Source: Actinomycetospora lemnae (GTDB lineage Bacteria; Actinomycetota; Actinomycetes; Mycobacteriales; Pseudonocardiaceae). Taken from it: a stretch of 64,000 bases of DNA. This document shows, piece by piece, positions 44,089 to 51,896 of the stretch. Location of the stretch: NCBI RefSeq assembly GCF_028737315.1, contig NZ_JAQZAO010000018.1:1-64000 (forward strand). The letters are read 5' to 3'. Under the pieces are notes generated by a model. It was not told the origin of the DNA. It worked only from the letters and a program-made list of their open reading frames with translations, and did not search any database. The stretch's first letter is position 1; the number at the start of each line of letters is the position of its first letter. A program made the translations under genes and the position numbers.

Positions 44089-46928
44089 GGCGGACCTCCC
44101 GTGGGTCGGGATCGACCGGCACGCCTCGTCGCGCCGGGCGACACCGCCGCCCGGGTACCACCGGTTTCTGCATCGGTCACGATAACGGAGCGGGACGGTT
44201 CGGTGCGGACCCCGCGACCACACCCACCATCGGGGAACCGGCGGACGAGCTCACTGCGCGAGCGCAGCCCGAGCTTGCGGTAGACGCGGGTCAGGTGGTT
44301 CTCGACGGTCTTGCGGGAGACGAACAGCGCGGCCGCGGCCTCGTCGTTCGAGCGACCCTCGGCGACGACCCGGGCCACCTGGTACTCCTGCGGCGTCAGC
44401 ACGGCCCACGCGGTCTCGGTCGTCGAGGGGCGGGAGAGCGACACCCCGGCGGCGGCCAGCTCGGCCTCGGCGCGGTCCGCCCAGGGTCGGGCGCCGAGGG
44501 CGACGAAGGTCGCGTGCGCCTCGCGCGCGGCCGACCGGGCGACCGACGGGCGGCGCAGGCGGCGCAGGCACTCGGCCTCGGCGAGCAGCGTGCGCGCCTT
44601 CTCGAACGGCTGGTCGCAGCGGGCGTGCGCCGCCCGCGCCCGCGCGAAGCAGGTGGCCGCGTCGTCCGGGTCGTCGGCGAGGAGCCCGCGGCAGCGCGCG
44701 GCGGTCGCGTCCGGGAAGGCGAGCCCCGACGCGGCCCGCTCCTCCCACCACGCGAGGACCTCGCGCGCCCGGTCGGTGTCGCCGTGCCGGACCAGTGCCT
44801 CGACGAGGTCCGGACCGTAGGGGACGACGTTGCTCGCGCCGAGCCCGTCGGCGCACGCCCGCCGGTGCGCGCGCTCGAGGTGGGCGACGGCCTCCTCGGT
44901 GTCACCCACCGCGAGCGCGGCGAGGCCCTCCACCGCCGGCACGTAGACCTGCAGGCAGTCGATCCCGTGGGCGCCGACCTCGGCGAGGACCCGTCGAGCG
45001 CCCTCGCGGCTGCGCGCGATGTCGCCGGTCAGCGCGTCCAGGCGGGCGAGGACCAGCGTCGCGAACGCCGCGGTGCCGGACTCGCCCTGCTCCTCGGCCC
45101 ACGCCACGGCCTCGACGGCGTCCGCGCGGGCTGCCGGCCAGCGCCCGCGCCACACGTCGAGCTCGGCGCGCACCGCGTGCGCGAACGCGAGCATCGCCGA
45201 GGTGCCGTGGCGCCGGGCCAGGGCGAGGAGGTCGTCGACGCGGCGATCGGCGTCGGCGTAGCGCTCGGTCACGACGGCGACCTGGGCCAGCTGGGCGCGG
45301 TCCTGCAGGTCCCAGGCGGTGCCGTCGGTGTGCTCGAGGGTGTCGAGGATGGCGAGCGCGGCGGGCACGTCGCCGGTCAGGACGAGCGCCTGCACCTCGG
45401 GTGCGCGGCGGTGGGTCCCCTTCCGCGCGAGGACGAGCATGTCCCGCACCCGCCCGGCCATCGCCGCCGGCGTCGTCGCCTCCGCGTAGAGGGCGGCCGC
45501 GGCGTCGGTGTGCTCGGCGTCCTCGGCGGCGAGGCGCTCGGCGGCACGGACGAGGTCGGCGAGGGCGCGCCGGGGATCGCCGAGCCAGGCGGTGGCACGG
45601 CCCCGGACGATCTCCGCCCTGGTCCGCGACGTCGCGTCGTCGGCCAGGGCGAGTGCCGCCTCGGCGTGCCCGGCGGCGAGGTCGAGCGCCCCGGCGAGCA
45701 GGAACTCCTCGGCGGCGGCGAGGAAGCGGCCGGCCCGGTGGCCGCGGTCCGCGGTCAGCTGCGCCGCGCGGGCCCACGCCTCGCCGGCGCTGCGGTGCCC
45801 GCCACGCTCACCCGCCGACCGTGCGGCGGTCGCGAGCTGGTCGCCGACGACCTCGTCGGTGCCCTCGACCCGCGCGGCCAGGTGCCACGCGCGCCGGAGG
45901 CCGGCGGTGCGCCCGGCGAGGGCGCGGCGGACGTGCCGCGTGACCTCCGGCTCGTGGGCGAGGGCGACCGGACGCAGGAGCGGGTGGCGCAGGACCGGGC
46001 GGCCGTCGTCGTCGCGGCGCAGCAGGCCGGCGTGCTCGGCCGGGGCGAGGTCGTGCTGGTGGAGGCCGAGGTCGCCGAGGACGAGGTCGACCTCCTCCCG
46101 CTCGGCCGTGCCCGCGGCCGCGAGGACGGTCAGCGCCGTCCGCGAGCCGGCGGGCAGGGCGGTCAGCGCGCAGCTCCAGAGCTCCTCGAGCGCCGGGCCG
46201 ACCCGGGGGGCGCGCGGGCGGGCGTCGGCGTCGAGGTGCGCGGCGTTCTCCACCAGCGCGAGCGGGTGACCCGCGAGGTCCGCGACCAGGCGGTCCACGA
46301 CGAGGGAGGAGCGGTCGTCCGCGACGGGGCACAGCAGCTCGCGGCTCTCCGCCGGGGTCAGCCGGCCGAGGTCGACCTCGACGGCGCCGGACAGCGTGCG
46401 GCGCTCGTCGCGTGTGGCGAGCAGCAGCGTGACCCGGGTCGACCGCAGCCGCCGGGCGACGAACGCCAGGACCTCCTCCGATGCCGGGTCCACCCACTGC
46501 AGGTCGTCGACCACCACGAGCAGCGGCCCGTCGTCCGCGTCGCCGGCGACCTCGAGCAGACCGAGCGCGGCGGCGCGGACGGCCAGCGGCCCGGGGGTCG
46601 GTCCGGCGCGCAGCGCGACGCTCACCTCGAGGGCCTCCCGCTGGACCTCGGGGAGGGCCGCCAGCCACGGGCGCAGGGGGGCGACGAGGTCGGCGAGGAC
46701 CGCGAAGGGCAGGTGGGACTCGGCCTCGGTGCCGGCGATGCGCACGGTGCGGGCCCTCGTCCGCGCGCACATCCTGGCGAGCAGCGCGGTCTTCCCGATG
46801 CCGGGCTCGCCGCGCACGACGGCGACCCGCTCCGCCCGGTGCCCCGTCGTGATCTCACCCAGCGTGTCGATCTCCGCCGCACGGCCGACGAAGGGCGGTC
46901 TCGGCGGGTCATCGCCGGCTGTGGTCAT
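44085..46928 (-). CDS. LuxR family ATP-binding (LAL-type) transcriptional regulator
   Basis: A 947-residue large LuxR-family regulator. It begins FVGRAAEIDTLGEITTGHRA, then Walker A VVRGEPGIGKTALLARMC and Walker B LLVVVDDLQWVDPASEEVLA. A long TPR-like middle leads to the C-terminal helix-turn-helix LTPQEYQVARVVAEGRSNDEAAAALFVSRKTVENHLTRVY written here in parts: LTPQEYQVARVVAEGRSNDE then AAAALFVSRKTVENHL. About 45 disordered residues follow the HTH, and their codons contain the pfk ribosome site. ATG at 46928 with GGGGGATC upstream is the start. It is divergent from the peroxidase operon. Confidence 0.9.
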   Translation of the reverse strand: MTTAGDDPPRPPFVGRAAEIDTLGEITTGHRAERVAVVRGEPGIGKTALLARMCARTRARTVRIAGTEAESHLPFAVLADLVAPLRPWLAALPEVQREALEVSVALRAGPTPGPLAVRAAALGLLEVAGDADDGPLLVVVDDLQWVDPASEEVLAFVARRLRSTRVTLLLATRDERRTLSGAVEVDLGRLTPAESRELLCPVADDRSSLVVDRLVADLAGHPLALVENAAHLDADARPRAPRVGPALEELWSCALTALPAGSRTALTVLAAAGTAEREEVDLVLGDLGLHQHDLAPAEHAGLLRRDDDGRPVLRHPLLRPVALAHEPEVTRHVRRALAGRTAGLRRAWHLAARVEGTDEVVGDQLATAARSAGERGGHRSAGEAWARAAQLTADRGHRAGRFLAAAEEFLLAGALDLAAGHAEAALALADDATSRTRAEIVRGRATAWLGDPRRALADLVRAAERLAAEDAEHTDAAAALYAEATTPAAMAGRVRDMLVLARKGTHRRAPEVQALVLTGDVPAALAILDTLEHTDGTAWDLQDRAQLAQVAVVTERYADADRRVDDLLALARRHGTSAMLAFAHAVRAELDVWRGRWPAARADAVEAVAWAEEQGESGTAAFATLVLARLDALTGDIARSREGARRVLAEVGAHGIDCLQVYVPAVEGLAALAVGDTEEAVAHLERAHRRACADGLGASNVVPYGPDLVEALVRHGDTDRAREVLAWWEERAASGLAFPDATAARCRGLLADDPDDAATCFARARAAHARCDQPFEKARTLLAEAECLRRLRRPSVARSAAREAHATFVALGARPWADRAEAELAAAGVSLSRPSTTETAWAVLTPQEYQVARVVAEGRSNDEAAAALFVSRKTVENHLTRVYRKLGLRSRSELVRRFPDGGCGRGVRTEPSRSVIVTDAETGGTRAAVSPGATRRAGRSRPTGGPP

Positions 46929-47277
46929 CGGATCCCCCGTGGCGGTGTCACCGGGGCGGGCGTGGTGGGTGTGGCACAGGATGCCGCCTCTCCGTGACGG
47001 GCAGTGCCGCCTTTCGGGTCGAAGCAGGGGATTTCCCTGGTGCCTGGACACCGTCCTCTACGCCGCTGGTGTGACGCACCGTGCCTGGGGCGACGCCGCG
47101 CGACCGGCCGGTCACGCGCCGCGGGAACCGGTCGATCGGTCCGGACGGACGCGCCTGCGCACGGTGCTCGGGCTGTCACGTCGCGCGTTCCCGGTCGTGC
47201 GGACGCGGGAGATCTCCCCGCTGCCGACTCCGTGCACGGAGCGGAATCGTCGACCACACACCGGAAGGGGGGCCACC
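46929..47277. promoter_or_regulatory. Divergent control region between the LuxR regulator and the peroxidase operon
   Basis: This 349-base gap has no gene. It carries two perfect palindromes just before the peroxidase gene: GGGAGATCTCCC (47207-47218) and CTCCGTGCACGGAG (47228-47241). Their centres are 22 bases apart, about two helical turns, and the second ends 36 bases before the ATG. They may be operators for the LuxR regulator or form a transcript hairpin. A purine-rich ribosome site (GGAAGGGGGG) precedes the ATG. Confidence 0.55.
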
Positions 47278-49029
47278 ATGGCCGACAAGCAGGGCGTGGC
47301 GCGGGTCGTGCGGAACCTGCGGCACGGGGGGCACGCACTGCCCAAAGAGGTCTTCGACAAGGTCGTCAACGGGGATCAGCGCGTCGACGTGAGCCTGCTC
47401 GAGGACGTCGCGGCCGCGGACACGGAGGGAACGCCGTTCGGCTACCTGTTCGCGGACCTGGCCGCGACGTTCCCGTCGGGTCACCTGCCTCCGGAGGACC
47501 CGGAGCCCGTGGTCTCGGCCCTCAAGGCGCTCGGCGCCGCGATGATCGACGGTGACCCGGGGGACGGCCCGGACGTCAACTCGACGATCCGCCCCGTCTA
47601 CACCTACTGGGGCCAGTTCATCGACCACGACCTCACGGCGAACACCGACCGGGACGACGTCCTCGCCATCACGCGAGGGGACATGGGTGGGTCGCAGAAG
47701 TTCGTCGCGCTGCACCCGACCGACGTCGTGCAGAAACTGAGGAATCTTCGTCAGCCGGCGCTGAACCTCGACTCGCTCTACGGCGACGGCCCGGGCTCGA
47801 CCGAGCCCGACGCGGTCCCGTACCAGGACGGGAAGCGCTTCGTCCTCGGGCTCACCACGCCGCTCAACGGGGCCCCGCCCTTCGCCCCCGTGCCGCCGGT
47901 CGGCGACACCGCCCGGGACCTGCCGCGCGACAACCACAAGGTGGCCCGGATCGGCGACGGCCGGAACGACGAGAACCTCATCGTCGCCCAGCTGCACGTC
48001 GCGTTCCTGCGCTTCCACAACGAGGTCGTGTCCCTCGTCGAGGCCGCTGACCCGACCGCGACGGACGAGGACGTCTTCACCGAGGCCCGCCGACTGGTCC
48101 GCTGGACCTACCAGTGGCTCGTCGTCCACGACTTCCTCGAGACGATCACGAAGACGGGCACCGTCGCCGCGGTGCTCTCCAACCCGGTGCCCCTGTTCGA
48201 TCCGCAGGACGCCGACGTCTTCATGCCGCTGGAGTTCTCCGTCGCGGCCTTCCGCTTCGGGCACAGCATGGTCCGGGGTGCCTACGACTGGAACCGCAAC
48301 TTCGGCGTCGCGGCGCCCGGGCAGCCCGCGGGAGCGCCCCGAGCGACGTTCGAGCAGCTCTTCCAGTTCACGGGCAAGCCGAAGGACCCGGGATTCTCCA
48401 TGGCCGGAGCACCGACCCTGCCGGCCAACTGGCCCGCCGAGTGGGACCGGCTCGTCGACGTCCCGTCCTCCCCGCCGGGAGGGGTCCGGTTCGCGCGCAA
48501 GATCGACACCCGTCTGGTCCCCGCCCTGTTCTCGATGATCAACGAGGGACAGGAGCCGGCCGACTCGTTCGCCGTCCGCGCCATCCTCAAGAACCTGGCG
48601 ATGCGCAACCTCCTGCGCGGCTACAAGCTCGCGATCCCCTCCGGCCAGGCCGTCGTCGGCGAGCTGCGGAAGAAGCTCAACGTCACCGGGCAGCCCGACG
48701 TGATCCCGGAACCGCTGTCGACCGCGCAGCTCCTCAGCGGCCCCAACCAGGCCGCCTCCGCGGCGCTCGCGAACGGTGGCTTCCTCACCGACACGCCGCT
48801 GTGGTTCTACCTCCTCAAGGAGGCGGAGGTGGAGGGCGGCAACGCCCTCGGGACCGCCGGCAGCCGGATCGTCGCCGAGACGATCATCGGCCAGATCCGG
48901 AAGGACCCGGAGTCCTACCTGCGCGTGGACCCGGCCTGGACACCGGTCCTGCCGAACGGGCGCACGCTGTCCACCATCAAGGACCTCCTCGAGATCGCCG
49001 GGGTCCTCTTCCCGGGCGGCGCGCCGTGA
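47278..49029 (+). CDS. Animal-type haem peroxidase
   Basis: A 583-residue peroxidase of the cyclooxygenase/myeloperoxidase-like superfamily. TYWGQFIDHDLTANTDRDD holds the distal His (residue 117), NLDSLYGDGPGSTEPDAVPY is the conserved substrate-pocket region, and GDGRNDENLIVAQLHVAFLR with FHNEVV contains the distal Arg/Glu segment. The proximal haem ligand lies in AAFRFGHSMVRGAYDWN (His329). No signal peptide is seen, so it probably acts in the cytoplasm or is exported another way. ATG at 47278 follows GGAAGGGGGG. Its stop overlaps the protease-hydrolase start (GTGA), making the two an obligate operon. Confidence 0.9.
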   Translation: MADKQGVARVVRNLRHGGHALPKEVFDKVVNGDQRVDVSLLEDVAAADTEGTPFGYLFADLAATFPSGHLPPEDPEPVVSALKALGAAMIDGDPGDGPDVNSTIRPVYTYWGQFIDHDLTANTDRDDVLAITRGDMGGSQKFVALHPTDVVQKLRNLRQPALNLDSLYGDGPGSTEPDAVPYQDGKRFVLGLTTPLNGAPPFAPVPPVGDTARDLPRDNHKVARIGDGRNDENLIVAQLHVAFLRFHNEVVSLVEAADPTATDEDVFTEARRLVRWTYQWLVVHDFLETITKTGTVAAVLSNPVPLFDPQDADVFMPLEFSVAAFRFGHSMVRGAYDWNRNFGVAAPGQPAGAPRATFEQLFQFTGKPKDPGFSMAGAPTLPANWPAEWDRLVDVPSSPPGGVRFARKIDTRLVPALFSMINEGQEPADSFAVRAILKNLAMRNLLRGYKLAIPSGQAVVGELRKKLNVTGQPDVIPEPLSTAQLLSGPNQAASAALANGGFLTDTPLWFYLLKEAEVEGGNALGTAGSRIVAETIIGQIRKDPESYLRVDPAWTPVLPNGRTLSTIKDLLEIAGVLFPGGAP

Positions 49030-50939
49030 GCCCCACCCTCCGCGAGCAGCAGGACCTCGCCGCCGCGCGCTACAGGAACCGCGCGCCGGACCGCGCGGAG
49101 ACGGAGCGCAAGCAGGAGGAGACCGGGACGCTGGTCGCCGACCAGCCCGACCAGATCGAGGCCCGGGCCGAGCGGCTCATCGGCGACGTCGTCGGGAGCC
49201 GGGCGGTCCGGCAGGCCGCGCGCACGGAGGGCGCCCTCGAGCGGATCATCGCCGAGAACGACCTGCAGCCGAGCCTCTTCCTCGGACGCGGCACGGCGAC
49301 CGCCGAGTCGGTCGGCCGCATCTCGCTGGCGGACGGCGGAGCCGGGACCGGCTTCCTCGTCGGCCGGCGCCTGCTCCTGACGAACAACCACGTCCTGCCC
49401 GACGTCGCGACCGCAGCGGGCGCGTTCGTGGAGTTCGACTTCGAGCTCGGGGCCGACGGTCGTCCCGAGACGCCGTCCGCGTTCGACCTCGACCCGGGCA
49501 CGCTCTTCCTCACCGACGCCGGGATCGACGCGAGCCTCGTGGCCGTCGCGCCCGCGAGGGGCGTCGTCGCGGGAGACAGGTACGGGTGGAACAGGCTGCT
49601 CCGGCAGCAGGGCAAGATCGTCATCGGCGAGGCCGCGAACGTCATCGGTCACCCCTCGGGGCGCCGGAAGGAGATCGCGGTCCGCAACAACCGGCTCCTC
49701 GACCAGCTCCCGGACTTCCTGCACTACGAGGCCGACACCGAGCCGGGCAACTCCGGGTCGCCGGTGTTCAACGACCAGTGGGAGGTCGTCGCGCTCCACC
49801 ACTCCGGCGTGCCGCGGACGAACGACGCGGGCCAGTGGCTGACGGTCGACGGCACCGTGTGGACCCGGTCGATGGGCGACGCCGCCGTCGACTGGGTGGC
49901 CAACGAGGGCGCCCGCATCTCGGTGGTCCTCACGCGACTCCGGGCCCTGGCGCGCACGCCGGCGCAGACGGCGGTGCTCGCCGAGCTGGGCAGCGAGGCG
50001 ATGGTCGGCGCACCGCCGGTGGAGGTCGCGTCGACGGCCCGCGAGGACACCGGACGCCGGGGAGTGCGCGGGACACCGGACACGCCGCCGCACCTCGTGT
50101 TCCTGCACGGTCGAGCCCAGCAGGGCCGGGACCCGGCGGCGCTGCGGGCCGACTGGGCGGGAGGCCTCACGCGGGGGTTGGGCTCGGTCGGTCGCCCACC
50201 CCTGGACCCCGCGCGCGCCTGGTTCCCGTACTACGGCGACCGGCTCGCGCACCTCGCCGGCCCCTCGGCGGTCGAGCTGGCCGGGGCCAACGAGGACGGA
50301 GCGGTGACCGCGGCCGAGCAGGCCGCGCCGCCCGGCTCGTCGGCGCAGGCCACCTACGCCGCGCTGATCGAGGACGCGGCGTCGCGCGCAGGGTTCCAGC
50401 CGGACGCGAGCGAGGGGTTCGGGGACCTGCTCGGCACCGTCCAGTCCGCGCTCACGCACCTCGCGAGCCGGAGCCGGCTCGACGACCTGTTCATCGCCCT
50501 GCGGTTCCGCGACGTCGCGCTCTACCTGGACGACGAGCAGGTCCGCGGCGAGGTCCTCGACACCGTGCTCGAGACCTTCCCGACGTCCGGGCCGGTGACG
50601 CTGGTGTCCCACAGCCTCGGGACGGTGGTCGCCCTCGACCTCCTGACCCGCACGCCACCGGACGTCGAGGTCCGGCTGCTCGTCACCGCCGGCAGCCCGC
50701 TCGGCCTGGACTCCGTGAACAAGCGGCTCCTGGCCGGAGGGCCACGTCAGCCGGACGTGGGGCGGTGGGTCAACGCCTGGTGCGTGGCGGACGCGGTCGC
50801 GATCGGCTGCCCACTGGGTCCGAGCTGGGGCCGGGGCGTCGAGGACATCCGCACCGACAACCCGCTCACCGCGGCGCACTCGATCGCCGAGTACCTCGCC
50901 GACGTCCGGGTGGCCTCGGCGATCGGCGAGCAGGTGTAG
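49026..50939 (+). CDS. Trypsin-like serine protease fused to alpha/beta-hydrolase
   Basis: A 637-residue two-domain protein. After a charged helical N-terminus (about 1-90, with ALERIIAENDLQPSLFLGRG) comes a trypsin-like domain: LLLTNNHVLPD with His122, DAGIDASLVAV with Asp168, and TEPGNSGSPVFND with Ser243, a complete triad, with no signal peptide. From about 350 on is an alpha/beta-hydrolase: HLVFLHGRAQQGRD (oxyanion hole), LVSHSLGTVVALD with Ser530, and a likely His618 in TAAHSIAEYLAD. Similar intracellular trypsin modules occur in bacterial conflict systems. It is coupled to the peroxidase gene by GTGA (49026-49029). The actual substrates are unknown. Confidence 0.85.
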   Translation: MSPTLREQQDLAAARYRNRAPDRAETERKQEETGTLVADQPDQIEARAERLIGDVVGSRAVRQAARTEGALERIIAENDLQPSLFLGRGTATAESVGRISLADGGAGTGFLVGRRLLLTNNHVLPDVATAAGAFVEFDFELGADGRPETPSAFDLDPGTLFLTDAGIDASLVAVAPARGVVAGDRYGWNRLLRQQGKIVIGEAANVIGHPSGRRKEIAVRNNRLLDQLPDFLHYEADTEPGNSGSPVFNDQWEVVALHHSGVPRTNDAGQWLTVDGTVWTRSMGDAAVDWVANEGARISVVLTRLRALARTPAQTAVLAELGSEAMVGAPPVEVASTAREDTGRRGVRGTPDTPPHLVFLHGRAQQGRDPAALRADWAGGLTRGLGSVGRPPLDPARAWFPYYGDRLAHLAGPSAVELAGANEDGAVTAAEQAAPPGSSAQATYAALIEDAASRAGFQPDASEGFGDLLGTVQSALTHLASRSRLDDLFIALRFRDVALYLDDEQVRGEVLDTVLETFPTSGPVTLVSHSLGTVVALDLLTRTPPDVEVRLLVTAGSPLGLDSVNKRLLAGGPRQPDVGRWVNAWCVADAVAIGCPLGPSWGRGVEDIRTDNPLTAAHSIAEYLADVRVASAIGEQV

Positions 50940-51093
50940 CGCACACGGTCACCGGGCCCGTGACGCTCGCCCGCGGGCGGCCCGTCCTCTCGGTGCGGGA
51001 GTTCCACACCGACTCCTGAGGACGCCGCGCGGCGGGCGCGAGATCGCCCCACTACGGTGCCACCGTCCCGCCGCTCGTCCGTCCGGAGGAACC

Positions 51094-51549
51094 ATGGCCG
51101 ACGACATCGTCGTCACGCGCACCGTCGACGCCCCGCCCGAGCGGGTGTGGGACCTCGTCGGTGACCCGGCGCGGATCGGGGCCATCTCCCCGGAGTGCCA
51201 CCGCGTCGACTGGCTCGGCGGCGCCTCCGGCCCGGCGCCCGGCGCGCGGTTCAAGGGGCACAACCGCAAGGGGCTGATGCGCTGGTCGACCGTCGGCGAG
51301 GTCGTCGAGTACGAGCCGCAGCGCGCGATCAGCTGGGACGTCTCGCTCCTGGGCCAGTCGGTGGCGCGCTGGGGCTTCCGCCTGACGCCGCAGGACGGCG
51401 GCACCCGCGTCGAGCAGTTCTGGCAGGACCGGCGCAGCCCGATCGCCAACGTCGTCGGCCGGGCGCGGGCGTGGGACGTGCCCGCGGCCAACCGGCGCGG
51501 CATGGAGCAGACGCTCGACACGGTCCGGCGGAAGGCCGAGCAGGGCTGA
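51094..51549 (+). CDS. SRPBCC (START-like) family protein
   Basis: A 151-residue polyketide-cyclase/START-like protein. IVVTRTVDAPPERVWDLVGD is the classical N-terminal strand and helix, followed by RFKGHNRKGLMRWSTVGEVV, RAISWDVSLLGQSVARWGFR and the long C-terminal helix ANRRGMEQTLDTVRRK. The fold binds a hydrophobic ligand in a cavity. No ligand can be inferred. ATG at 51094 follows GGAGGAACC. It is convergent with the STAS gene. Confidence 0.85.
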   Translation: MADDIVVTRTVDAPPERVWDLVGDPARIGAISPECHRVDWLGGASGPAPGARFKGHNRKGLMRWSTVGEVVEYEPQRAISWDVSLLGQSVARWGFRLTPQDGGTRVEQFWQDRRSPIANVVGRARAWDVPAANRRGMEQTLDTVRRKAEQG

Positions 51550-51588
51550 GCAGGGCTGAGCAGGGTTGAGCGAGGGGCTCAGCCCTCG
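51539..51588. terminator. Possible bidirectional terminator with short direct repeats
   Basis: Three copies of an AGCAGGGCTG-type decamer (51539-51568, the last one AGCAGGGTTG) run over the SRPBCC stop and are followed by the hairpin CGAGGG-GCTCAG-CCCTCG (51571-51588), which overlaps the end of the convergent STAS gene. No T-tract is seen, so the terminator role is inferred. Confidence 0.4.
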
Positions 51589-51896
51589 AGGGAGGCCAGA
51601 CCCTCGAAGCCCGAGAGCTGGAGCACGCGGCGGGTGTGCGAGCCGGGCGGCACGTCCACGCGCAGGGCGATCTGGAGCACCTCGAGGCGCGCGGCCAGCG
51701 CGAACAGCACCCGCAGGCCCGCGCTGTCGAGGTACTCGAGCTCCGCGAGCTCGAGGGTCACCGCGTTCGTCTCGTTCGGGATGGCCGCGGCGAGCTGCTC
51801 CTCGACGGTGGTCGCGTTCTCGAGGTCGACCTCGCCACCGATGGCGATGCGCACGTCGGAGCCCTCGGGCCGGACGACGACGGTGGCGGTGGTCAT
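51579..51896 (-). CDS. STAS-domain anti-sigma factor antagonist
   Basis: A 105-residue STAS protein. VRIAIGGEVDLENATTVEEQ and VTLELAELEYLDSAGLRVLF are the family signature, the Ser in YLDSAGLR being the residue phosphorylated by RsbW-type kinases. It frees a sigma factor when dephosphorylated. Its ATG overlaps the stop of the RsbU-like phosphatase (ATGA, 51893-51896), and the phosphatase should reactivate it. The RsbW-like protein at 1589-2014 is a candidate third partner. Confidence 0.92.
   Translation of the reverse strand: MTTATVVVRPEGSDVRIAIGGEVDLENATTVEEQLAAAIPNETNAVTLELAELEYLDSAGLRVLFALAARLEVLQIALRVDVPPGSHTRRVLQLSGFEGLASLEG

Noticed and set aside
39325-44283. Open frame of over 1600 codons on the plus strand across the SARP and phosphofructokinase genes
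   Set aside because: It spans several real genes in antisense and their intergenic gaps, and its sequence is compositionally repetitive.
43881-46997. Long plus-strand frame opposite the LuxR regulator
   Set aside because: It is antisense to a gene with clear Walker and HTH motifs and has no domain of its own.
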